From Ceratorhiza oryzae-sativae (taxonomy: Eukaryota; Basidiomycota; Agaricomycetes; Cantharellales; Ceratobasidiaceae): a stretch of DNA of 21,960 nt. Under the pieces are notes generated by a model. The model had not been told where the DNA came from, made no database searches, and saw nothing but the letters and a program-made list of their open reading frames with translations. The position numbers were made by a program, and so were the translations under genes. The number at the start of each line of letters is the position of its first letter. Positions within the stretch are counted from its first letter, which is position 1. Of this stretch, positions 1-7,683 are shown one piece after another. The stretch is taken from the NCBI GenBank assembly GCA_030998015.1, contig JARWMV010000194.1:1-21960 (forward strand), written 5' to 3'.

Positions 1-79
1 GCGCACTAGCAATCGCAAACGGTTGCGATTGCTCACGTTGGTTGGTGGGACAAGTCCCACCAGCAACTAACGCGCGCGG
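1..79 (+). repeat. Family A element, right part, cut by window edge
   Basis: This is the right-hand three-way junction of family A: stem GCGC...GCGCGCGG enclosing two hairpins, AGCAATCGCAA/TTGCGATTGCT and GTTGGTGGGAC/GTCCCACCAGCAAC. The left half lies outside the window. Confidence 0.9.
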
Positions 80-444
80 AGGTAAAAACAAAATAAAGTT
101 CTGGCATCCGCCCTGTTGGGTAGGATGCAGGTCCAGCAAGATTTTATAAATCTTGCATGGAAGAACGCCTAATTTCCCATGGGCTTCCGGATGGAGCTTA
201 ATCTCCATCCTGGAAGACGTACATTCGAGGAGCCCGATTTACCCTCAAGCTAAATCGGATCTAAGCGAAGTCGGGTAATTTTTAATGTCAAGAACAATAG
301 TCCAAAATTCAATTTGTGGGCAGCCGCATAGCGCGCTGCAAAAATGAAACTTTCAACCCCTTTGTGGAAGACCTATTTGCCATCCCGCCGAGGTAGGATC
401 GAGTTTGACGTACTCTTCCCGTCCTCGCCCCTACAAATTGATGT
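80..444. other. Unassigned region with short hairpins and one 23-bp palindrome unit
   Basis: No gene is recognised. The stretch holds a family H hairpin at about 130-165 (GCAAGATTTTATAAATCTTGC core), a hairpin around GGATGGAG...CTCCATCC at 191-211, and at 318-340 a single copy of the 23-bp unit that is repeated 13 times at 18498-18796. The flank GCTGCAAAAATGAA after the unit is the same at both loci. Confidence 0.6.
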
Positions 445-666
445 CCGCCGGCGTTAGAGGGAATCCTCAGATGAGGTAGCCTTGACCATGAGTCTCATGG
501 TCCAGGCTACCTCCCATAAAGATTCCCTCGTAGAAAATGACGACCGTTCGTCATTTTCAGCCGGCGGCTAAATATCGATATTATGCCGCGCACTAGCAAT
601 CGCAAACGGTTGCGATTGCTCACGTTGGTTGGTGGGACAAGTCCCACCAGCAACTAACGCGCGCGG
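445..666 (+). repeat. Family A element, long form (222 bp)
   Basis: Complete element from CCGCCGGCG to GCGCGCGG. The first inner hairpin (GAGGGAATCC/ggATTCCCTC) carries a nested 50-bp hairpin with GAGGTAGCC/GGCTACCTC and GACCATGAG/CTCATGGTC stems, which makes it longer than the 172-bp form. Confidence 0.93.
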
Positions 667-1137
667 GCCTACGCAAAGCATCACCCCGCTAATCGATACC
701 CCTGCCAAGACGTGCGCTAAAGCGCAGTTCTCTAGGCAGGGTGTAGATTTGCCTTCGCAAATCATCGATTAGTTGAGCCCTCCGCGCTTAGGCCGCCCTG
801 CGGGCGATCAAAGAGCGCGGAGGGATTTGTAAGGAGCGTTCAGCGCTTAGGCCGCGCCTAAAGGCGCGATCAAAGAGCGTTAGGCGTTCACTGCTCGGTC
901 ATCGAAGCTGTCCGGCAGGGACACACCCAAACTGAAAGGGGAGAGATTAGGGAGGCAAGATCGAAGTCGTCAGGGATAAGCCCCGCACACTACGGCCTCC
1001 TTCCGTGTGCAGGAACTATGATGCCAGTGTCAGGGTAAATGAGCATAGGAATGGGGCAGTGTTAAGGATGCCATATTATGCTAGTCCGTTTTAATTAAAA
1101 GAGATAAATACATCCCCTGCGGCCCTAGATCTGCTCC
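667..1137. other. Nested small hairpins (families J and D) and unassigned sequence
   Basis: Family J hairpin 689-773 is split by an inserted CCCCTGCC...GGCAGGG hairpin. Family D hairpins (CCGCGC...GCGCGG with GCTTAGGCC and GATCAAAGAGC) lie at about 781-823, with a variant at 843-885. From 886 to 1137 there is a segment with TCGGTCATCGAAG and CCGGCAGGGA that recurs inverted at about 5477-5507. No gene is recognised. Confidence 0.6.
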
Positions 1138-1309
1138 CCGCCGGCGTTAGAGGGAATCCTAAAGATTCCCTCGTAGAAAATGACGACCGTTCGTCATTTT
1201 CAGCCGGCGGCTAAATATCGATATTATGCCGCGCACTAGCAATCGCAAACGGTTGCGATTGCTCACGTTGGTTGGTGGGACAAGTCCCACCAGCAACTAA
1301 CGCGCGCGG
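1138..1309 (+). repeat. Family A element, short form (172 bp)
   Basis: Complete 172-bp copy without the nested 50-bp hairpin. It sits between GATCTGCTCC and GGAGCGGGCC, arms that pair with each other, so the element occupies the loop of another hairpin. The same context recurs at 1729, 11239 and 20300. Confidence 0.93.
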
Positions 1310-1321
1310 GGAGCGGGCCGG

Positions 1322-1357
1322 GGGAAAACCCAAGGGAAAACCCAAGGGAAAATCAAT
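1322..1357 (+). repeat. 12-bp tandem repeat, 2 units
   Basis: Two units of AAAACCCAAGGG, then AAAATCAATATTTCTCC. The same array has 6 units at 20506-20583 in the same context, so the copy number differs between otherwise matching loci. Confidence 0.85.
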
Positions 1358-1387
1358 ATTTCTCCGGGCCTGCGGTCAATGAAAAGC

Positions 1388-1521
1388 TACCCTAACCCTG
1401 TCGAAGAGTATTCACCCTCAAGCTTCGGAGCCGTCTGTGTACGGCTTAAGCCGCACACAGACGTCTCCTCTACAAGCGTGAAATTGTTGCACGTACGTGC
1501 AACAACCTAGGGGACGGGTCA
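1388..1521 (+). repeat. Family B element
   Basis: The copy runs from TACCCTAACCCTGTCG to GGGGACGGGTCA. Internal hairpins are GTCTGTGT...ACACAGAC around ACGGCTTAAGCCG, and TTGTTGCACGTACGTGCAACAA. The GACAGGG/CCCTGTC-like ends and the hairpins recur in about 14 full or partial copies across the window. Confidence 0.9.
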
Positions 1522-1728
1522 GGAAAAATAGGGGATTCAAAACTATCCCGGAGTTTCTCCGCTCTGTTGTGGGAAAGCGGGATAGGAACGATAATAGCGT
1601 CAATCGGCGCTTGAGGCGTGGAAGAAGGCATGCCAGGCAAATCATCATGCCATCAAAGTTGCCCGCAAAGGGGGTTTTTTTTTAGAAAAACCGGAATTTT
1701 ATTTCCCCTGCGGCCCTAGCTCCGCTCC
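1522..1728. other. Unassigned region
   Basis: I see no recognisable gene. The stretch ends with a T-run (1671-1684) and the CCCCTGCGGCCCTAG arm that precedes several family A copies. Short open frames on both strands have no family resemblance. Confidence 0.4.
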
Positions 1729-1950
1729 CCGCCGGCGTTAGAGGGAATCCTCAGATGAGGTAGCCTTGACCATGAGTCTCATGGTCCAGGCTACCTCCCA
1801 TAAAGATTCCCTCGTAGAAAATGACGACCGTTCGTCATTTTCAGCCGGCGGCTAAATATCGATATTATGCCGCGCACTAGCAATCGCAAACGGTTGCGAT
1901 TGCTCACGTTGGTTGGTGGGACAAGTCCCACCAGCAACTAACGCGCGCGG
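1729..1950 (+). repeat. Family A element, long form (222 bp)
   Basis: Complete long-form copy with the nested 50-bp hairpin, inserted between TCCGCTCC and GGAGCGGGCC arms as at 1138. Confidence 0.93.
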
Positions 1951-1982
1951 GGAGCGGGCCGGGCCTGCGGTCAATGAAAAGC

Positions 1983-2116
1983 TACCCTAACCCTGTCGAA
2001 GAGTATTCACCCTCAAGCTTCGGAGCCGTCTGTGTACGGCTTAAGCCGCACACAGACGTCTCCTCTACAAGCGTGAAATTGTTGCACGTACGTGCAACAA
2101 CCTAGGGGACGGGTCA
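1983..2116 (+). repeat. Family B element
   Basis: Nearly identical to the copy at 1388-1521, with the same upstream stretch CCTGCGGTCAATGAAAAGC. Block 1729-2140 therefore repeats block 1138-1535 apart from the tandem array and the nested hairpin. Confidence 0.9.
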
Positions 2117-2150
2117 GGAAAAATAGGGGTCTTATTCAAATTCTCGAAGT

Positions 2151-2222
2151 GGTGTTATAGCATAGTGGTCATGCGGAGTACTGTTAATACTTTTAACAGA
2201 GGTTCAATTCCTCTTAACGCCT
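2151..2222 (+). tRNA. trnN: tRNA-Asn (anticodon GUU)
   Basis: A full cloverleaf can be drawn by eye. The acceptor is GGTGTTA with TAACGCC (one G-T pair), the D stem is GCAT/ATGC, and the anticodon stem is GAGTA/TACTT around loop CTGTTAA, giving GUU (asparagine). The variable region has 5 bases. The T stem is AGAGG/CCTCT with loop TTCAATT. The discriminator is T and no CCA is encoded, as expected for a mitochondrial gene. It lies just after a family B copy and is transcribed in the same direction as nad6 and the other tRNAs. Confidence 0.95.
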
Positions 2223-3074
2223 TTGGGTTTGCTCGTAGGAGCCTGGGGCCTGCTCCACGCTCCGGCCCCTGGCTCACCTCGAGCACAAGCACAACCACCA
2301 TGGCAGCGCTTTAACCCGCCATGGCGTGTTAAAACATGTCCTGAATGAGAAGGCTTGGCATGTATTAACTTCTTGAAGTTAATGCGTATGTGCGTGCCAA
2401 GAGGGAGTCGTCATACACTGTGTATCCTTTGGATACCAGTGTATGGCATTGCGAGGTATCCTTCCACGCAAGATTTATAAAATCTTGCTGGACAGGATTA
2501 ATTAATCCGGTCCAGCAATTGCATTCCAGCAATTGCATGGAAGGATACCTCGGAATCATGGCCTCCAGCGCGAAATTCTTATAAAAGAAGAGTATAAGAA
2601 ATCTTATCCTCTTAAAATTTTCAACCATACTCCACTGACTAACCCATTTTGATGGCGCGATTCTTTTGCGCTGTGGATTCCGAGGTACCCGGATTAATTA
2701 ATCCGGGATACCTCGCAATCAGGAGGATTCCGACTAAAGTAGGCGTTTCGACTGTGTTTGGCTAAAGCTCTATGCAGAGCGAATTAACCTGCACTTCTGA
2801 CAAGTATATAGTTCAGGAATTATCAGAATGGCCCTAGGTTTCGTCTTATGGTGAAGGGCTGTGTTTTATTTCTACTCCGTGGTTGTGCTTTAACCAGGTT
2901 CCCGTGGTTTGGTGAAATACCAATAAATCCGATTTAAGCCTATTCTGGGTGGGATTTTCCTGGACTGTATTTATAGTATAAACACGCGAAACCACAGTTC
3001 TTCATTCATAGAGGATGTGATTATATTAATCTTTAATATGATATACCTTTAAAATGTCAGTCTTATAAATATTT
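2223..3074. other. Long non-coding stretch with nested hairpins, possible intron remnant
   Basis: The first 400 bases are hairpins. GTATCC/GGATAC palindromes lie near 2412-2443. A GAGGTATCCTTCC...GGAAGGATACCTC hairpin at about 2453-2552 contains a family H hairpin, and another hairpin lies at 2683-2716. From about 2720 to 2830 the sequence has CCGACTAAAG and, 70 bases later, AAGTATATAGTTC, weakly like the P7/P3 strands of a group I intron core ahead of an endonuclease gene. I could not assemble a full core, so this is only a suspicion. No exon is recognised. Confidence 0.35.
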
Positions 3075-4059
3075 TTGATTAAAACCATGAAAAGAAATAG
3101 CATGACTCAAGCAGAACGATTACAGTTCTCTTTACCTCAAAATCTGAAAGACATTCTTGTCGGGCTTATCCTCGGGGACTCTCTTCGAATATTCCCTTTT
3201 TTAATTCTAATAACAACTTTTGTATTTTATTGTGCTACGAAATTATTATTCTATATCGATTATACTCAATTAATTGAGTCTGATATAAATTTGTATAGTC
3301 AACTATTCCTTTCTTCTTTAGTGCCTGTTAAAACCAAACGGCTAACAAAAAAGGAAAGAGAGGAATTTGTTATACCTGAAAATTTACGAGAAATCACTAT
3401 AGACCCCCCAAACTGATGCAGCTACGCTGCATTGTTTGGGGGGGCTATAGCCCCCCAAAATACGCGGTCCCTACGGGCCAGCGTATTGGGGGTCTATAGG
3501 GTTATTATTAGGAGATTTGTCTGCACAGAAACAAACCATTAAAGGAAATGCTTATTTTAGATTTGAACAAGGAATAGTTCATAAAGATTACCTTTACCAT
3601 TTGTACGAACTATTTCAAACTTATTGTTCAAGTGCCCCAAAAATAACTAATCGTCTTCCTGACAGTAGAACAGGAAATGTATATTCTCGTGTTTCTTTTT
3701 TCACTTATTGCTTACCCTGTTTTACCGAGCTATATAATTTATTTTACATATCAGGTAAAAAGGTAGTTCCAAGCATTATAGAGGACTTGTTAACACCTTT
3801 GTCTTTAAGCTATTGGATAGCAGATGATGGTAGCTGGAATAAACCTGGCAAATATACCGTATTATGTACGGATTCTTTCACATTAGAAGAAGTTGAACTT
3901 TTAATTGAAGTTTTAAATAACAAATTTAACTTAAAATGCTACAAATGTAGACAAGGAACTTCTTACAGAATAATAATTCCTTCTTATTCAATTCCTGTTT
4001 TACGAAATTTGTTGGCGGCGCACATGGCTCCTATGATGCGACATAAAATAGGTTTATAG
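3075..4059 (+). pseudogene. LAGLIDADG homing endonuclease gene, interrupted by a hairpin element
   Basis: Site-specific DNA endonuclease of the two-motif LAGLIDADG type found in fungal mitochondrial introns. Frame 3075-3401 starts with an endonuclease-like N-terminus (MTQAERLQF...LVGLILGDS), passes through a hydrophobic stretch of about 45 residues, then restarts as RLTKKEREEFVIPENLREIT. A 91-bp family C element at 3403-3493 with a CTATAG duplication interrupts it. Removing 3402-3498 joins the codons as ...EITIGLLLGDLSAQ, which is an intact first LAGLIDADG motif. The rest reads through LTPLSLSYWIADDGSW, the second motif, with its acidic pair at about residue 220 of a joined protein of about 295, and ends KIGL-TAG. 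The N-terminal module is duplicated, since two TKxERxxF starts exist. As written, the insertion shifts the frame, so the gene is broken unless the element is removed or bypassed. Confidence 0.85.
3403..3493 (+). mobile_element. Family C hairpin element with CTATAG target duplication
   Basis: Inverted ends ACCCCC/GGGGGT enclose two GC-rich hairpins: AAACTGATGCAG...CTGCATTGTTT and TACGC...GCGTA. Direct repeats CTATAG flank it at 3397-3402 and 3494-3499. It sits in the first LAGLIDADG motif of the endonuclease gene, and clean removal with one CTATAG restores the motif. Confidence 0.9.
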
Positions 4060-4196
4060 TTTTATATATTATTATTATTAACAACAAACCCCTCCTTATT
4101 TTCCCCAAGGAGTCGATATCCTGGCCTGTTTCAACTCGAAGAGTTGAAGCAGGCCTCGATCCTGGCCTCTCGAAGAGTTGAAGCAGGCCACGGTAG
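4060..4196. repeat. Direct repeat GAAGAGTTGAAGCAGGCC between two endonuclease genes
   Basis: A motif of CTGGCCT, then CGAAGAGTTGAAGCAGGCC, occurs twice at about 4121-4190. The first copy can pair within itself (GGCCTGTTTCAACTC with GAGTTGAAGCAGGCC). It replaces the region where the N-terminal codons of the next endonuclease gene would be expected. Confidence 0.7.
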
Positions 4197-4739
4197 ATGT
4201 GCATTCGTAAACGAAAAGCAAGTGTGAATGCAAGATTGCAATTTGAACAAAGTATTTTACATGAGGATTACTTGCTCCACCTTTATGATTTGTTTAAAAC
4301 TTATTGTTCTTCATTGCCCAAAACAACTAATCGACCGCCGCACAAAGTAACACGTAAAATATATACTAGAGTTACGTTTAATACCTTTTCCTTACCTTGC
4401 TTTAATGAACTCTATGATTTGTTCTATCCGAATGGGCAAAAAGTAGTTCCATTAAACATAGGGGAGTTGCTTACTCCTTTGTCTTTAGTTTACTGGCTTT
4501 GTGACGATGGTAGTTTTAATAAAAAAGACCGGGCATTGGTGCTAAGTACTCAAAGTTTCACTATTGCTGAGGTAGAACTTCTAGTTCAAGTTTTAACTGA
4601 CAAATTCGGGTTAAAAAGCACAATTAATGCAAATAATGGTGGTTTTACAATCAGAATTTCAGCCAAATCAACACCGGTTTTACAATCCTTATTGAAGGAC
4701 CTTATGCCATCCATGATGCTATACAAAATCGGGCTATAA
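4197..4739 (+). CDS. LAGLIDADG homing endonuclease, N-terminus missing
   Basis: The 180-residue reading frame is closely similar along its whole length to the gene at 3499-4059, sharing NARLQFEQS...H.DYLLHLYDLF, SLPCFNELYDLFY, LTPLSLVYWLCDDGSF and MLYKIGL. The second LAGLIDADG motif with its DD pair is present at about residues 97-110. The first motif (expected as GLLLGDL just before CIRKRK) is absent, because a TAG lies immediately upstream of the ATG and the preceding sequence is a repeat. Since each motif supplies a catalytic acidic residue, the encoded protein is probably inactive. The tandem placement next to its paralogue suggests duplication or insertion of a second mobile copy. Type and family are well supported; function is doubtful. 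Confidence 0.85.
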   Translation: MCIRKRKASVNARLQFEQSILHEDYLLHLYDLFKTYCSSLPKTTNRPPHKVTRKIYTRVTFNTFSLPCFNELYDLFYPNGQKVVPLNIGELLTPLSLVYWLCDDGSFNKKDRALVLSTQSFTIAEVELLVQVLTDKFGLKSTINANNGGFTIRISAKSTPVLQSLLKDLMPSMMLYKIGL

Positions 4740-4816
4740 AATATAGTAATAATTTAGCCTGCCAAAATAAATACATCAGAAAATACCTCTAAGGCCGACA
4801 CAGGCGTCAATTGCCA
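4740..4816. other. Short AT-rich spacer after the endonuclease gene
   Basis: No gene is recognised. GGCCGACACAGGCG...CAATTGCC resembles, in inverted form, the palindromic stretch at 16199-16231. Confidence 0.4.
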
Positions 4817-4822
4817 CCGTCG

Positions 4823-4929
4823 ACCCCCCAAACTGATGCAGCTATGCTGCATTGTTTGGGGGGGTGATGGCACTCCCAATACGCTGGCCCGTAGGGCGTG
4901 CCTTACAGGCTTGGTAACGCATTGGGAGG
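4823..4929 (+). mobile_element. Family C element with CCGTCG target duplication
   Basis: Starts ACCCCCCAAAC and carries the GCAGC..GCTGC hairpin and the CAATACGCTGGCCCGTAGGG/GCCTTACAGGC arm. Direct repeats CCGTCG flank it at 4817-4822 and 4930-4935. Confidence 0.8.
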
Positions 4930-5047
4930 CCGTCGTGTTGGTATAACCGCGCCTAAATTCATACCCCAATTTATCTGTCGGCGTAGCCGCCGGACCATAA
5001 CCATGGTTCAGGCCCATGATCCGCCGCCGTATGGACTCTAGGGCTGC

Positions 5048-5269
5048 CCGCCGGCGTTAGAGGGAATCCTCAGATGAGGTAGCCTTGACCATGAGTCTCA
5101 TGGTCCAGGCTACCTCCCATAAAGATTCCCTCGTAGAAAATGACGACCGTTCGTCATTTTCAGCCGGCGGCTAAATATCGATATTATGCCGCGCACTAGC
5201 AATCGCAAACGGTTGCGATTGCTCACGTTGGTTGGTGGGACAAGTCCCACCAGCAACTAACGCGCGCGG
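5048..5269 (+). repeat. Family A element, long form (222 bp)
   Basis: Complete long-form copy. The left flank CTCTAGGGCTGCC resembles the sequence before the short CCGCCGGCGG palindrome at about 13051 and 18391, which may be the element-free version of this site. Confidence 0.93.
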
Positions 5270-5277
5270 GCTGGCTG

Positions 5278-5340
5278 AAATTGTTGCACGTACGTGCAAC
5301 AACTTCACGCTTGTAGAGGAGACGGCTCCGAAGCTTGAGT
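5278..5340 (-). repeat. Family B element, partial
   Basis: Inverted partial copy with the TTGTTGCACGTACGTGCAACAA hairpin, CTTCACGCTTGTAGAGGAGAC and GGCTCCGAAGCTTGAG. The GTCTGTG..CACAGAC hairpin is missing, as if cleanly deleted between GAGAC and GGCTCC. Confidence 0.8.
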
Positions 5341-5793
5341 TAAATCATGCAAGCATGATTATTTCCTCAAGCTGCCCTAGAGGGACAGGAGGCGGCGGAA
5401 GGGCCGGCGGACGATCGTGCAAGCACGATCCTCCGCCGGCCCTGTTAAATGAACCCTCGTCGAATCGGTTTAGTGCGTCCCTGCCGGACATCTTCGATGA
5501 CCGAGCAGGGAACGTGCGGAGATTCCAGCGTACACCTGACCCGTTGGGGAATGGGGCACGAGGCCGGCCCTCTGGCGGTGAGCCTGCTCCCGTTAACCTA
5601 GATACCAGGGCCGACGATCTTAGAGAGAAAGAACGCCGATCGAGGCGAGTATGGATCATATGGGGGTAACAACCGACCGAAGGTTGCGGACTATGACTGG
5701 TCCTTGCCCAAATTTGTCTGGCCTCTATCTCGGTCAACATCGTTCCGTGGTTTGCTTCCATGCAAGATTTATAAAATCTTGCTGGACCTGTAT
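5341..5793. other. Palindrome-rich unassigned region
   Basis: Contains the GGGCCGGCGG..GATCGTGC/GCACGATC..CCGCCGGCCC hairpin (about 5401-5445), an inverted relative of the blocks at 13277 and 19914. It also holds an inverted family H segment at 5710-5790 (CTCTATCTCGGTCAACATCG..., GCAAGATTTATAAAATCTTGC). Overlapping open frames on both strands are GC-rich shadows of these palindromes. Between them lies 5508-5700, not recognised. Confidence 0.6.
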
Positions 5794-6015
5794 CCGCCGG
5801 CGTTAGAGGGAATCCTCAGATGAGGTAGCCTTGACCATGAGTCTCATGGTCCAGGCTACCTCCCATAAAGATTCCCTCGTAGAAAATGACGACCGTTCGT
5901 CATTTTCAGCCGGCGGCTAAATATCGATATTATGCCGCGCACTAGCAATCGCAAACGGTTGCGATTGCTCACGTTGGTTGGTGGGACAAGTCCCACCAGC
6001 AACTAACGCGCGCGG
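5794..6015 (+). repeat. Family A element, long form (222 bp)
   Basis: Complete long-form copy. The left flank GCTGGACCTGTAT is the inverse of ATACAGGTCCAGC, which follows CCGCCGGCGG at 13051 and 18391. This supports insertion into, or excision from, that 10-bp palindrome. Confidence 0.93.
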
Positions 6016-6226
6016 GCCCCCGCTCTATCGGCTAAAATCTTAGGTGTAACCCAAGATTTCAGCCGCCCTGCCTAGAGAACTGCGCTTTAGCGCACGTCTT
6101 GGCAGGGGTAATAAAGCGGAGGGTCAACGACCCGTGGGCATTGTTAACGAGGCCGCGTTCGCGGCGAGCCGCGCGCACGCCAGGGCCGCCTTGGCAAGCC
6201 AAGGCGTTCGCAGGCGTGCACGGGTC
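6016..6226 (+). repeat. Nested hairpins: family I split by CCCTGCC hairpin, then family E
   Basis: AATCTTAGGTGTAACCCAAGATT with flanks CCCCGCT and GCGGAGGGTC is the family I hairpin, complete at 10376-10450. Here it is split by a GCCCTGCC...GGCAGGGG hairpin at about 6063-6108. It is followed by family E pieces (GAGGCCGCGTTCGCGGCGA, CGCACGCCAGGGCCGCCTTGG, GTTCGCAGGCGTGCACGGG). Confidence 0.75.
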
Positions 6227-6398
6227 CCGCCGGCGTTAGAGGGAATCCTAAAGATTCCCTCGTAGAAAATGACGACCGTTCGTCATTTTCAGCCGGCGGC
6301 TAAATATCGATATTATGCCGCGCACTAGCAATCGCAAACGGTTGCGATTGCTCACGTTGGTTGGTGGGACAAGTCCCACCAGCAACTAACGCGCGCGG
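6227..6398 (+). repeat. Family A element, short form (172 bp)
   Basis: Complete short-form copy directly after the GTGCACGGGTC end of a family E element, as also seen at 9221. Confidence 0.93.
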
Positions 6399-6416
6399 AC
6401 GCTAAACCACGGTTCG

Positions 6417-6510
6417 ACTCAAGCTTCGGAGCCGTCTGTGTACGGCTTAAGCCGCACACAGACGTCTCCTCTACAAGCGTGAAATTGTTGCACGTACGTG
6501 CAACAACTTC
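6417..6510 (+). repeat. Family B element, partial
   Basis: Lacks the TACCCTAACCC end. It starts at CTCAAGCTTCGGAG and retains both hairpins. It runs into AGAGTAGTTGACACGAGATAGGG, whose inverse begins the block at 13016 and 18362. Confidence 0.8.
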
Positions 6511-7032
6511 AGAGTAGTTGACACGAGATAGGGTAGGGGAACTTAAGTTCTCCTTCTTCCCGTCTGCGGCCGTGTTCCTGGAACACGACCACAGACGCAG
6601 GTGACCCCCAAACTGCCATTTCTTGACAATTCCTTAGGAATTGTCAAGGAGCCTGATTCCGAGCTGCATCAGTTTGGGGGGTCAATGGCGCCACAAGTCT
6701 TGTGGCGCGCATTGCAATCATTGGGGAGCAGCTGAAAGGGAAGAACCTGGGTACCCCGCTTAGGCCGCCCTTCGGGCGATCAAAGAGCGTTAGAAGTGAG
6801 GGCAAAAGTGCGGTAACGAAATTTGACCGAGCCCTTCGGGGCTGAAGTAAAAACGCTCTTACGGATAGTGGTATCCCTTCGGAGTTTTCCCCAAAGACCG
6901 CGCCTTTCTGAGCATCATGGTCAAAAATCATGCATGGCAACGGCCTCCCAATGCGTTACCAAGCCTGTAAGGCACGCCCTACGGGCCAGCGTATTGGGAG
7001 TGCCATTACCCGGGGTGGTTTTGGGCCCTAGT
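6511..7032. repeat. Chain of family C- and D-type hairpins
   Basis: Holds GACCCCCAAACTG...GTTTGGGGGGTC (about 6603-6692) with TTGACAATTCC/GGAATTGTCAA inside, GGCGCCACAAG/CTTGTGGCGC at 6697-6719, a family D hairpin at about 6757-6792, and GGCCTCCCAATGCG...CGTATTGGGAG at 6941-7000. No gene is recognised. Confidence 0.65.
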
Positions 7033-7165
7033 GCCCCCCAAACATGTGCAGCTACGCTGCATTGTTTGGGGGGCATCCACCCCCCAAATGAAGCAATTAC
7101 GGGGCCTCTAAAATAGCTTTGCTATTTTAAGTGGCCCCTAATTGCATCATTGGGGGTCTACGGGC
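7033..7165 (-). mobile_element. Family C compound element
   Basis: CCCCCCAAACATGTGCAGC..GCTGCATTGTTTGGGGGG is followed by AATTACGGGGCC...AAAATAGC/GCTATTTT...GGCCCCTAATT and ends GGGGGTCTACGGGC. The copy at 10886-11013 is its inverse, including the GCCCGTAG flank. Confidence 0.8.
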
Positions 7166-7683
7166 ACTCTTTGCCCAACTATCTGGGATCTTCTGGTAAT
7201 AAAAAAAAATAACACCCAGAACCCTTGAACACATGTCCTGGGGCTCTGGATTGAATTTTCCTTACCTTGCTAGGTACGCTGCTGAATCGGCGATCGTAAG
7301 CTCGTTTTCATTGTTGAGGTAACTCAACTTCTGAAAACGATCGGTTTGTATTACTCGGTTTCAGCTAGATCAAATAAAAACAAAAATAAACTTCTGGCTA
7401 GCTGGTGCAATAAAGTGTTCCATCAATACCCTAGTCAAATTGTGGTTAAGTTTCAAGGAAAACCTATCCTGTATAAAAATAAAATACTGGATTCAGCCTT
7501 TTTCGCCTCGACTGTGGGCGGCTTTAGCCGCCCACAGGCTCCGGCCCCTCCAAACAATGCAGCGTAGCTGCACATGTTTGGGGGGCAGAAGTCTGCGGTC
7601 GTGTTCATGGAACAAGACCACAGACGAGGTAAAAACAAATATTTAGAAATGCGAAAGCATAGGCACAATTAAACAAAAAAAAA
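7166..7683. other. nad6 upstream region with hairpins
   Basis: AT-rich sequence with the CGATCGTAAGCTCGTTTTCA/TGAAAACGATCG inverted pair at 7292-7342. A GTGGGCGGC/GCCGCCCAC hairpin lies at 7513-7538, a small family C hairpin at about 7546-7584, and a CTGCGGTCGTGTTC..GAACAAGACCACAG hairpin at 7591-7624. The last 50 bases before nad6 are AT-rich with an A-run. No promoter is identifiable. Confidence 0.55.

Noticed and set aside
1429..1475. GAGCCGT...ACGGCTT as domain V of a group II intron
   Set aside because: It resembles the start of domain V by chance only. It is the GTCTGTGTACGGCTTAAGCC hairpin of family B, with no domain VI and no reverse transcriptase nearby.
1388..1521. CCCTAACCC as a telomere-like repeat
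   Set aside because: It occurs once per family B copy, not in tandem, and always in the same element context.
2720..2830. Group I intron core before the first endonuclease gene
   Set aside because: CCGACTAAAG and TATATAGTTC could pair as P7, but P4-P6 and the exon junctions could not be placed, so it is mentioned only as a weak possibility.
5232..5761. Two overlapping open frames of about 140 codons on opposite strands
   Set aside because: They run through palindromic GC-rich repeats, start inside a family A copy (VGQVPPATNARG, which recurs at every plus-strand family A) and resemble no protein family.
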